A stretch of DNA of 64,000 bases. It comes from Rhodohalobacter sp. 614A. GTDB taxonomy: Bacteria; Bacteroidota; Rhodothermia; Balneolales; Balneolaceae. Position 1 is the first letter of the stretch. Every line of letters begins with the position of its first letter. The notes below the pieces were generated by a model, which had not been told where the DNA came from, ran no database searches, and saw only the letters and a list, made by a program, of their open reading frames with translations. The position numbers and the translations under genes are program-made. Of the stretch, positions 1-7,804 are shown piece after piece. The DNA lies in contig NZ_JAKEDS010000006.1 of the NCBI RefSeq assembly GCF_021462415.1, forward strand, positions 59,379 to 123,378, in the 5' to 3' direction.

Positions 1-264
1 TGCAACTCCCAAGCAGGATCCGGGATTGAGTACCTGGTCTCCTTTATTAATATAGACAAAGGTAATTTCCAAAAAACCATCTTCATTAACCAGATAGACA
101 TCCTGTTCTGTTTCTATTGAAAAGTTTTTAATAGCTTCGGAAAACCTTTCCATTTCATTTGAATCGAAAAGAGAACAACCACCAATTAAATTACTGAGTA
201 GTAGAAAAGTACTCAGCCAGATGATTTTGTAGAATAGTAAATTTGATGTTTTAAATTTATTCAT
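1..264 (-). CDS. Lipoprotein, partial (C-terminus beyond left edge)
   Basis: The minus strand is open from an ATG at 264 to the left edge, giving 88 codons. The product begins with a charged N-terminus and a hydrophobic stretch ending in a lipobox (residues LIGGC, about 27-31), then a soluble part with an FLEITFVYINKGDQ segment. It should be a lipid-anchored periplasmic protein of small size. No family is recognised; the VYINKGDQVLNPGSC stretch resembles an Ig-like beta-sandwich strand pattern, but this is only an impression. It is reading away from a broken second lipoprotein gene at 325-765. Confidence 0.55.
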   Translation of the reverse strand, partial: MNKFKTSNLLFYKIIWLSTFLLLSNLIGGCSLFDSNEMERFSEAIKNFSIETEQDVYLVNEDGFLEITFVYINKGDQVLNPGSCLGVA

Positions 265-324
265 ACAGAGAATGATTTAACTATTCCCCCAAATAATAAA
301 TATTATCACTCTATAGGAGTGGAA

Positions 325-765
325 TCATAGCCGTAAAACAACTTTCCAGTTGTAGAGTTGCAGGAAATTATACTGGGCCTGCTTGATATGTAAGTTATTG
401 AGAAAATTATCATTTATTTCAAGGGCCCCGGCATAACGATGTTGCCTAAAAACCGCTTTGATTGCATTAGACTCCTCTTGGTTTAAAAGATAGACGTTGA
501 TATCACCCTTCTTGTCCTCATAGTGGCCACCATACCCAGGTATTTCAAAGGCAATATCAGCCAGTATTTTATCATACGTTATTCGAGCTGTATCGCTTTT
601 TTATATTCAATATAGGCATCCCTTGCGGCATCTTTATCCACAACAGCACGCATGCTCTTGTCTTGATTTGAAGTGTCGCTTTGTTGAGTTACAAGGTCTC
701 TTTCGCAACTAACAATATAACTTAACATTAGTAGTAAAAAGTGACCATAAAATATTTTTAGTCAT
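325..765 (-). pseudogene. Frameshifted small lipoprotein gene
   Basis: Three frames on the minus strand together encode one plausible protein. It starts with ATG at 765 (MTKNILWS), shifts at the A5/T5 run near 736-740 to FLLLMLSYIVSCERD (a lipobox-like IVSC), then shifts again at the six-T run at 597-602. After that it continues as DTARITYDKILADIAFEIPGYGGHYEDKKG and ends at a TGA at 325-327. Both shifts fall in homopolymers, so either real decay or sequencing error is possible. The C-terminal half is compatible with a ligand-binding periplasmic lipoprotein, family unknown. Confidence 0.45.
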
Positions 766-1637
766 AATTTGCCTCTCTATTTATCAAACAATGATTAGGT
801 TATGAAATGGTAACCCATTGGAGGGGTTACTATAGTACTACACATAAAACAACCAAATACCTATGATGGTTTATAAAAAATTCATGTACATTAATTATAC
901 ATATTTTAAAATTGATGCTTTTATGAATAAACTGCACCCGGGTAAAAGAATGGAACTTGAAAGATTTGAAAAGTAAATAGAGCGATTATTTTCAATTGCC
1001 ATCAAATAGCAGGGCGGCCGTTATCAATGAAAGAAATTATTTATTGGAGGCCGGAATGGTATGATATTATACTACTTGAAGATGGTTAACCAAATTCAAC
1101 CATTATGAAAAAAACCATATTTTAACTTGGTTATAGCTGCTTATCTGCCTAGTCGGCCTGTTTTTTAGGGAATCTGAGCGAAACTCGGCTTTTAAATTTC
1201 GTTTCTAAGCCTCGAGCTTGATTGCCTGAACGATAGACCATTACTAATTTTGGGACTTTTGCAAGGTTTTCAAATTTCCGGTTCATACCTATAGAAGAAG
1301 ATTCGAAATAGATTATACAAAACCATATGAATCATCCATAAGCAGAGTACCGCAGGTGATGACAACACATCACGAAGCTAAGTAGGTATAGCTTTTGAGT
1401 TGTGTGTATCATTTATATGAACTCCCCGAAACCAATCGAATGCTCCATTGCTATTTTAAAGGCGAATTTATCGTCCGTTGGCCTGGTATGCGATTGGGCA
1501 AAAATCATGGAGTAAACATCTGTCAAGGGTAATTTCTAATATATCTTCATCAGATAAAAAAGCGTTAAATAAACAGTTATTGTAAATACATATATGTAAT
1601 AATTAGCGTTAGCACTATCAAAACAATATTTATTCAT
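766..1637. other. Intergenic, no intact gene
   Basis: About 870 bases hold only short open frames broken by stops on both strands. A short frame around 923-976 reads MNKLHPGKRMELERFEK and then stops. A 30-base segment near 1187-1218 resembles one near 4077-4109. No promoter, RNA gene or mobile element could be supported. The stretch looks like decayed coding DNA. Confidence 0.5.
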
Positions 1638-2066
1638 ATGCTGAGTTCATACAGACCAAAAATTATCACACTAATCATGGTAATTATCGCTCTTTTCATG
1701 GTTACATCGTGTAACGTCTTTGGGCCAGATACATCCTCTACTTTAGCAGAGACAAAATGGCGTCTGCAGGCCTTTGAAAAAGAAACCCCGCCCGGTGATC
1801 AAGAATACAGCCTCTCCTTCTCCGAAAACAAATTTGGTGGGTGGAATAACTGTAACCAATACTGGGGAGACTATGAAGCATTTACAGATGGTAGCCTCCG
1901 ATTTGGCGATATCATTAGTACATATATGCAATGTGTTGACGGTTCAAAAGCCGAAAAATTTCATCGCTGGCTACAAACCGTTGACGCCTTTGAAATTGAT
2001 GGAGATCGGCTGACTCTCTCCGCGAGAAAAGGTGATCTCATTTTTAAGCGTGTCGCAGAAGAGTAA
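1638..2066 (+). CDS. META-domain (HslJ-like) lipoprotein
   Basis: This 142-residue protein has a hydrophobic signal (residues 8-24) ending in a lipobox, VTSC, so it should be anchored in a membrane facing the periplasm. The rest matches the META/HslJ pattern: a W-x-L opening (KWRLQAF), a Y-x-L-x-F strand, a GGWNNCNQYWGDY core, a T-x-x-x-C segment (STYMQC) and a final L-x-L strand. META-domain proteins are small beta-rich envelope proteins of poorly defined role; HslJ is linked to novobiocin and heat response in E. coli. It stands alone, with decayed DNA on both sides. Confidence 0.8.
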   Translation: MLSSYRPKIITLIMVIIALFMVTSCNVFGPDTSSTLAETKWRLQAFEKETPPGDQEYSLSFSENKFGGWNNCNQYWGDYEAFTDGSLRFGDIISTYMQCVDGSKAEKFHRWLQTVDAFEIDGDRLTLSARKGDLIFKRVAEE

Positions 2067-2069
2067 AGA

Positions 2070-2275
2070 GAAGGTTGGTGTGTTGGAGTTAAAGGTTTGT
2101 TTTTGGGTCTTCTAAACTTTCGGGTGTAATAAATATTTATGGCTATCCACGCTGCATTATCCAGCAACCAAATACCGGCCAGAAAAACGATTAGACAAAA
2201 CAGATACATACCAATTGTAGTAAGATGACTTGGCCGGTCGGTCCATAAAATATCTTCATCCGGAATGTTTACCAT
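2070..2275 (-). pseudogene. PH-domain (YdbS/bPH2-like) protein fragment
   Basis: On the minus strand an ATG at 2275 opens MVNIPDEDILWTDRPSH followed by a hydrophobic hairpin (about residues 21-50). This looks like the N-terminus of bacterial PH-domain membrane proteins (ILW-x-x-RPS then two membrane segments). The match then dissolves, and the frame runs antisense into the META gene, so only the 5' portion of a once longer gene seems to remain. The evidence is by eye and short; it could be a chance ORF. Confidence 0.3.
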
Positions 2276-2540
2276 GGCATGTCCATTTATCGTTGAAGAA
2301 CTGAACAGGGGAGAGTCCATACGCAGAACGGCCCGGCTTACCGAGAAAAGTAAAAGTACTGTACAGCGATTGAAAAAACGGTAAAAAAATGAAATAACCT
2401 TACTTAAGGTATACCTCCTGTCTTCGCTAAATATTCGTTACCAGTTGGCATCGTTTTTCTTTTCATGGTGGGGTTGTGTATATTTAAAAGGGTTATATTT
2501 TGTAAACCTAAAAAGCATTTTAAATGAATGGGTAGATAAA

Positions 2541-2768
2541 ATGAGTGTTGCAGAAAAAATAAATAAACGCATTCGCAGCTTGCCAGAAGCCTCACAAACT
2601 GAAGTGTTGCACTTCGTCGAGTTCCTGCTTGACAGATCAACTCGCACTTCTGCGAGCCATGAGAATCAGGAATGGGCAATAGGATCGCTTTCATCGGCCA
2701 TGCACGGGATCGAGACCGATAACGAACCTATCTATAGCGAATCCGATATAAAAGAGCATTTCTCGTGA
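2541..2768 (+). CDS. DUF2281-type antitoxin-like protein
   Basis: A 75-residue protein starting at ATG 2541. An upstream in-frame TTG is rejected because the added residues are hydrophobic noise. The N-terminal MSVAEKINKRIRSLPEASQTEVLHFVEFLL matches the DUF2281 pattern: a short helical segment with LPE and V-x-x-FVEFLL, often found in antitoxins and DNA-binding partners of small toxins. The C-terminal tail is acidic and probably disordered, suited to binding a toxin. Its stop codon overlaps the start of the next gene (GTGA), so the two are translationally coupled, as in toxin-antitoxin operons. Confidence 0.75.
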   Translation: MSVAEKINKRIRSLPEASQTEVLHFVEFLLDRSTRTSASHENQEWAIGSLSSAMHGIETDNEPIYSESDIKEHFS

Positions 2769-3115
2769 GCAGGCCGGGCGATATCGTTTTATTCCGGTTC
2801 CCCCAAACTGATTTAACGAAAGGAAAACTGCGCCCCGCGCTGCTCATTCAAGCACTCCCCGGTCCATATGATGCCTGGCTCATTTCCATGATTTCTTCTC
2901 AAACCCACCAGTATATTGAAGGATTTGATGAGATTGTGGGAAAAGAGGATATGGATTTCCCGGTTTCGGGATTGAAACAGACCAGCGTGATTCGAATTGG
3001 TCGGTTGGCGGTGGTTCAGCACGATATGCTGGCCGGAGGCATCGGCCATATCGCTCCGGAGCGATTGCAACGCCTCAGAAAAAACCTTGCGCGCTGGCTT
3101 ACCAATAACAATTGA
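2765..3115 (+). CDS. PemK/MazF-family toxin-like protein
   Basis: This 116-residue protein begins at a GTG overlapping the antitoxin stop. The sequence shows the PemK/MazF fold pattern: PGDIVLFRFPQTDLTKGKLRPALLI at the N-terminus (the G-D-I/V...K-x-RPA-L-I strand pair), then a central LISMISSQ strand and a late L-x-x-QTSVIR-x-x-R segment. Family members are endoribonucleases that cut mRNA or tRNA when free of antitoxin. On this replicon the pair would act as a stability (post-segregational killing) module. This variant is commonly paired with DUF2281. RNase activity here is inferred. Confidence 0.8.
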   Translation: MSRPGDIVLFRFPQTDLTKGKLRPALLIQALPGPYDAWLISMISSQTHQYIEGFDEIVGKEDMDFPVSGLKQTSVIRIGRLAVVQHDMLAGGIGHIAPERLQRLRKNLARWLTNNN

Positions 3116-3469
3116 ACCCAAATGTCTCAAGCGCTTAAAAAGTCAACGAAATTCACTATTGCTTTGATATCTCCACTTAGAAACAAAATTTAACATCCAC
3201 CCAGAAGACAATAGAAGAATAAACAGGGAGGGGGGAAGTACTCATATCTGTAAACATAGAATATTAGTTTCTAACTATTCTACTTTACATAATTTTAATT
3301 ATATGACAACCTATATCTTCGTATCATAATTTACTATTATACTCATTAATCGAATTAAACTTTAATAAAATTAACCCTACAATCTAAATTTATCCAAAAT
3401 ACCTCTATGCGTTTCAAGTCTGTAAAACGCAACTTATGTTGAACTTAAATATTCAATATTTAGTCAATG
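3116..3469. other. AT-rich intergenic region
   Basis: About 350 bases between the toxin gene and the convergent double-HTH gene. It is strikingly AT-rich from about 3260 to 3400 and holds no plausible open frame. No terminator hairpin or operator could be supported. Confidence 0.5.
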
Positions 3470-4033
3470 CTAATTTCCCGGTTCGAAAACCACAAATTCA
3501 CCGGTAAAATTCACCGGATAAAATACGCACTGAAGCGCTCCACAAACTTTGAATAAACTTTTTCCATCCGGCAGGTGTCGGCCGTACTCAATACGTTGGA
3601 TCGTTGGCAACCCTAAGTGCGCCTGATCTGCGACTTCCTTTTGAGTCAACCCAAGCTGTTGTCTCCGTCCGGAAAAGAAATTACCAATCTTTGAACCAGC
3701 ATCAGCCGCGTCAAAATCTGAGTCCTGAACGGAACCGCGATCGGCATTCCTGTTTTCAGCAATAGCCCAGGTTTTTTCTAACAGTTCTACAAAAGACTCA
3801 TTTTCCGGTCTGTTGCGAAAAACCAGGGACAACCCCAACTCCGATACCAAGCTTAACAGTGTTTCACCTCCAGGTACAAACTTTCCGTACTCAATCCGCT
3901 GAACCGTACTTTTCCGGACGCCTGTTTTCTCGGCCAACTTCTGCTGGGTAAATCCAAGCTGTTGTCTCCGTCCGGAAAAAAACGATCCCGTTAATTGCTT
4001 CACAATTTTAAGCTCTTGTGGTGTGATGCTCAT
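3470..4033 (-). CDS. Double XRE-type HTH transcriptional regulator
   Basis: This 187-residue protein contains two complete Xre/Cro HTH domains in tandem, about residues 12-60 and 117-165. Each carries FFSGRRQQLG-[FL]-TQ, a helix-turn-helix core and T-[VI]-QRIEYG. A linker containing ESFVELLEKTWAIAENRNAD joins them. DNA encoding the start of both domains is identical over about 26 bases (3651-3676 and 3954-3979), pointing to a recent internal duplication. Such a protein could bind two half-sites without dimerising. It lacks a kinase-like toxin neighbour, so whether it is an antitoxin (HipB-like) or a free regulator is open. Confidence 0.75.
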   Translation of the reverse strand: MSITPQELKIVKQLTGSFFSGRRQQLGFTQQKLAEKTGVRKSTVQRIEYGKFVPGGETLLSLVSELGLSLVFRNRPENESFVELLEKTWAIAENRNADRGSVQDSDFDAADAGSKIGNFFSGRRQQLGLTQKEVADQAHLGLPTIQRIEYGRHLPDGKSLFKVCGALQCVFYPVNFTGEFVVFEPGN

Positions 4034-4539
4034 GCAAATCGATTAAAAATCTATAGAAATTAGGTGTGTCACCAAGATCGGGTTTCAAATTTCGCTTCTA
4101 AGGCTCTATCTCTTTCAATTCTGTCCGATGACATCCTTGAAATTTTGTGTTTCTTGGGTTGATCTAAAATACATCTTTTATGCTGTTAGAACAACTTGTT
4201 CATGTAGCAATTCTTGACCGACTCCTTTTCGATATCTCCAGTACCATTTATTTCCATTAAAGAGTTCTCGCTCCCCATATACCCTTTTCAGAGATTTTGC
4301 CATTTTATAGATAGGTCTTCCTTTCTTAATTGCTGTTACTTCTTTACGCCAGCGAATGATTCAGGAGATACAGATCCGTAACCATTCCTCCTAATATTAC
4401 GGTGAATTCCAGATCAAATTGACCATTTACATAGTAATTTCACTTTGATGAGTAATTCCGTATTTTAATTCATTAAACTTTGAGCTTAACTTATCCAACA
4501 AGCAGGTCCTTGTTTAAGAAAACAGAACTCTTTAAAACC
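4034..4539. other. Intergenic region with a short remnant ORF
   Basis: No intact gene. On the minus strand 4360-4178 encodes a start-less stretch, IIRWRKEVTAIKKGRPIYK, followed by a segment rich in W, R and K (NGNKWYWRYRKG) and then a TAA. It looks like the C-terminus of a lost gene, but I do not recognise the family. A 30-base segment at 4077-4109 resembles 1187-1218. Confidence 0.35.
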
Positions 4540-4977
4540 ATGTATAAACTATCAGCACGATTGTTGCTGCTTGTTTTTGCTATACATGCACTTAGTGTGC
4601 ACAGTCTGGCAGAATCGTTGGTATATTGCTTTGAGGAGAACGGTGACGTCAATATTGAATCAATTTCGGATTCTGGCATTTTCTTTAACAGTGAATCTGA
4701 GGTACATGAAGAAGAGAGTCACGGCCACGAACAAGAATCAGTCTTTCATGAGAATAGGGATGACCACAGAGATGTCCCCATTTCTTTACTCTGTGCCAAA
4801 GAAGACAAACTAAACCGATTTGACCAACAAAAAACGGTCACTGATCTTAAAAGAGCTGTTTTTGAAAAAAGTGAGATCAAAACGGCATCTCGCTCAATAC
4901 AACAAATAGCTTTCTTACCTCCGATCATAGAAAACCCTATCATTTCAAACATACAGACAGTAGTACTTCTGAATTAG
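4540..4977 (+). CDS. Exported His-rich small protein ahead of czc operon
   Basis: Starting at ATG 4540 the product is 145 residues. It has a clear signal peptide (MYKLSARLLLLVFAIHALSVHSLA), then a stretch dense in His, Glu and Asp (HEEESHGHEQES...HENRDDHRD), two Cys residues and a hydrophobic tail containing FLPPIIENPIISNIQTVV. The His/acid cluster suggests periplasmic metal binding, and the gene is 120 bases upstream of czcC, consistent with a metal chaperone or sensor for that pump. A second gene of similar plan (16443-16874) precedes the other RND operon. Function is inferred from composition and position; no named domain is recognised. Confidence 0.6.
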   Translation: MYKLSARLLLLVFAIHALSVHSLAESLVYCFEENGDVNIESISDSGIFFNSESEVHEEESHGHEQESVFHENRDDHRDVPISLLCAKEDKLNRFDQQKTVTDLKRAVFEKSEIKTASRSIQQIAFLPPIIENPIISNIQTVVLLN

Positions 4978-5097
4978 GCCGTTCCAGCCCTCCTTTACCT
5001 AATTCAAATTGAGAATGCATCCTACAGAGTTCACAGGATTATAATATCCCGTGCGCATTTCTCATCAATCTACAACAGCTAAAAGGCTGAATACTAC

Positions 5098-6468
5098 ATG
5101 TCAAAATTTATCAAAACGGTGCTGCTCATCGGCATGCTTGTGCTTGCTGCCGGTTGTGCCAGTGAAGAATCATTGATTGAACCACCCTCAGAAAGCACGC
5201 TCGGAGAACAAATTTACGAACAATCTTCTGCTTTAAATAAAAACTTAAATCGCTCAACCCAGACGGAATCGATAGCTATCTCAGATACGCTGATCTTTTC
5301 GGATGCCCTGGCGAAAGCGTTGGTCGAAAGCCCTGCCCTTCAAAGTTCGGCATGGCAAGTTCGTGTAAAAGAGGCCGAGCGAATACAGGCATCTCTGTTA
5401 CCCAATCCGGAACTGGAAGCTGAGATGGAAAACTTTGGCGGAACGGGACCTTTTGAAGGATACGATTCCCGTGAGACCACTATCCGTCTCAGTCAAAAAA
5501 TACTGCTGGGCGCTGACCGTATGAAACGCAAGCGAGTTGCAGGTTTAGATAGAAATCTTGCCGGCTGGGATTATGAAACCAAGCGGCTGGATATACTAAC
5601 CGGCGTATCCAAGGCCTACATTTCTGCACTGGAAGCTCAAAAGCATTTGGAACAACAGCGGGAGCTTCTGGAGGTAGCCGAACAGTTCTATAATTCGGTT
5701 GTTGCCCAGGTGAAGGCCGGGAAAGTATCCCAATTGGAAGCAACCAAAGCCAACGTTGAACTCTCCAAAGTAAGGATTGAACTGCGACGTATACAACAGA
5801 AGCAGTCCTCTGCTTTTGCCGCCCTGGCTGCATTTTGGGGGAGCCGAAGTCCTGAATTTACTTGGCTTGAGGGGGCATTGGATACCACTGAGTCGATTCC
5901 TGAACTAACCGGTCTTATTCAGTATGTAGAGCGAAATCCCGATATCGCGCGCTGGGCGACTGAAATACAGCGACTGGAAGCGAATGTTTCCTATCAGCGT
6001 GCGAAAGGAATCCCGGATATTAAACTTGGTGCCGGGTACCGAAGGATGGAAGATCTCGATGCCGAAGCTGCCCTGGTGAGTGTATCGATTCCGCTGCCAT
6101 TCTTCAATCGGAACCAGGGAAACGTAAAAGCGGCGCGGTATCAGCTCAACCAAGCCGAAACTCAACGTGAAGGCGTTTTTGCTGACGTCTATAGAAATTT
6201 ATCACAAAGCTACCATCGACTGAACGCCTCCTACTACGAAGTTCAACAGTTGAAAAGTGAAGTTATCCCTGGTGCTGAAGAAGCGTATGAAGCTGCACAA
6301 ATTGGATACAGTCAAGGCAAGTTTGATTTCCTGGAAGTACTGGATGCTCAACGAACCCTGTTTACAAGCCGAACCCGCTACATCGAATCTTTAGCAGAGT
6401 TTAATAAGGCTATTGCTGATGTAGAGCGGCTGATCGGTACGTCCCTTGAAGACATTTCTACCAACTAA
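5098..6468 (+). CDS. czcC: CzcC/TolC-family outer-membrane efflux lipoprotein
   Basis: This 456-residue outer-membrane factor begins with a lipoprotein signal (lipobox LAAGC, about residues 16-20). It then shows the TolC/OEP pattern: two related long coiled-coil halves, with LVESPALQSSAWQVRVKEAERIQASLLPNPELEAE in the first. The repeated Q-A-KAGKVSQLEATKANVELSK and Y-x-x-G-x-FDFLEVLDAQRTL segments are typical of OEP domains. It would form the exit duct through the outer membrane for the RND pump encoded just downstream. Its 3' end lies 13 bases before the adaptor ATG at 6482, so the three czc genes form one operon. Confidence 0.92.
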   Translation: MSKFIKTVLLIGMLVLAAGCASEESLIEPPSESTLGEQIYEQSSALNKNLNRSTQTESIAISDTLIFSDALAKALVESPALQSSAWQVRVKEAERIQASLLPNPELEAEMENFGGTGPFEGYDSRETTIRLSQKILLGADRMKRKRVAGLDRNLAGWDYETKRLDILTGVSKAYISALEAQKHLEQQRELLEVAEQFYNSVVAQVKAGKVSQLEATKANVELSKVRIELRRIQQKQSSAFAALAAFWGSRSPEFTWLEGALDTTESIPELTGLIQYVERNPDIARWATEIQRLEANVSYQRAKGIPDIKLGAGYRRMEDLDAEAALVSVSIPLPFFNRNQGNVKAARYQLNQAETQREGVFADVYRNLSQSYHRLNASYYEVQQLKSEVIPGAEEAYEAAQIGYSQGKFDFLEVLDAQRTLFTSRTRYIESLAEFNKAIADVERLIGTSLEDISTN

Positions 6469-6481
6469 TTATTTGAATCCC

Positions 6482-7762
6482 ATGAAACAGAGATTAAAAA
6501 CAATGAAGATAATCAACGTAATCATTCCGGTGTCGATATTGCTTTTGAGTGGAGTCCTCATAAGCGGCTGCAGTTCTCAAAATGAAACCACACCACAAAC
6601 CGAAAACCACGCTACGGCAGATGAACATGGCAGTGAAGAAACTCAACATACAGAGGTAGAAGGTGAACACTTGGAGGAACAGAGCGAAGGAACCGGTGAA
6701 GTTCATCTTTCTCAAGAGCAAATAGCTTCTCTCAGCATAAACGTAGACACCCTGAAAGCCGGGAGTGCAAGCTCCGTGATTCAACGGCCCGCCAGTGTGA
6801 TGTACGATATGGATCGCATTGCAAAAGTGGGTCCGCGTATTGAGGCTAAAGTCGTTCAGGTAATGAAAGATCTCGGTGACTACGTGGAAGAAGGCGAGCC
6901 CATTGCTCAAATGAGCAGCGTTGGGCTCGGTAAGATCAAAGCCGATTATATTCGCCTCAGAGCAGCAATGAAGAAAGAAGAAGCCCACTTTAAGCGTGAG
7001 CAGAGTTTATACGAGCAGGATATCTCCAGTCAGGCTGAGCTGTTGCAGGCCGAATTGGAATATGAACAGGCCAAAGCTGAGCTTGATGCGGTCTCTGAAG
7101 CGTTGCGTTTGTACGGCTTGTCGCAAAATGACATCCAAAATATTAAGGCCGGGAGTGAAACTCCGCTTTCCTATTTCTACCTGAGCAGTCCGTTGAACGG
7201 AACGATTCAGGAGCGGAATCTTTCTCCCGGGCAAACCGTCAGCCCAAATGAAACACCGATTCACGTTGCCGACCTGTCTAAGGTTTGGGTAATGATAGAT
7301 GGGTATGAGCAGGATATCCGCTATCTGGCTACCGGCCAAACGGTGGAACTTTCGGTACGAAGTATTCCTGTAATTACGTTCGAGGGAACTACTGATTGGA
7401 TTTCGTACGAGCTGGAAAAAGAAACCCGAACCATGCCCGTACGTGCGCTTTTTGATAATCCTGATAGACAGCTCCGGGCCGGCATGTTTGGTACAGCACG
7501 TATCTATACCAATTCAGAGGAAACCGCTGCTGTAATTCCGGTGGATGCCGTTCAGCAAATCGAAGGTACCGACCGGGTATTTGTGCCCGGTGATGAGCCC
7601 GGAAGTTTCCGGCCGGTTGCCGTTACGCTTGGAAATGAACGAGATGGGTTTGTTGAGGTGATCTCCGGCTTAGATCCGGGGCAAACAGCTGTTGTTTCCG
7701 GGGCATTTGACCTGAAATCGGCTCTAACCGCCGCAACCCGAAGTGCAGATCATGGCCATTAA
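6482..7762 (+). CDS. czcB: CzcB-type RND periplasmic adaptor lipoprotein
   Basis: The membrane-fusion protein of the first RND system, 426 residues from ATG 6482; an ATG at 6503 is also possible. It has a lipobox (ISGC) and then a His/Glu-rich linker (about residues 37-70), a common metal-binding N-terminus in CzcB proteins. A lipoyl/hairpin core follows (VMKDLGDYVEEGEPIAQM... and SPLNGTIQERNLSPGQTV) and then beta-barrel and membrane-proximal domains. The C-terminus ends in DHGH, a second possible metal ligand cluster. It links the inner-membrane pump to CzcC and may hand metal to the pump. Confidence 0.92.
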   Translation: MKQRLKTMKIINVIIPVSILLLSGVLISGCSSQNETTPQTENHATADEHGSEETQHTEVEGEHLEEQSEGTGEVHLSQEQIASLSINVDTLKAGSASSVIQRPASVMYDMDRIAKVGPRIEAKVVQVMKDLGDYVEEGEPIAQMSSVGLGKIKADYIRLRAAMKKEEAHFKREQSLYEQDISSQAELLQAELEYEQAKAELDAVSEALRLYGLSQNDIQNIKAGSETPLSYFYLSSPLNGTIQERNLSPGQTVSPNETPIHVADLSKVWVMIDGYEQDIRYLATGQTVELSVRSIPVITFEGTTDWISYELEKETRTMPVRALFDNPDRQLRAGMFGTARIYTNSEETAAVIPVDAVQQIEGTDRVFVPGDEPGSFRPVAVTLGNERDGFVEVISGLDPGQTAVVSGAFDLKSALTAATRSADHGH

Positions 7763-7804
7763 TCAAATATGATCAATAAAATTATCACTCTGAATATTTG
7801 ACTT

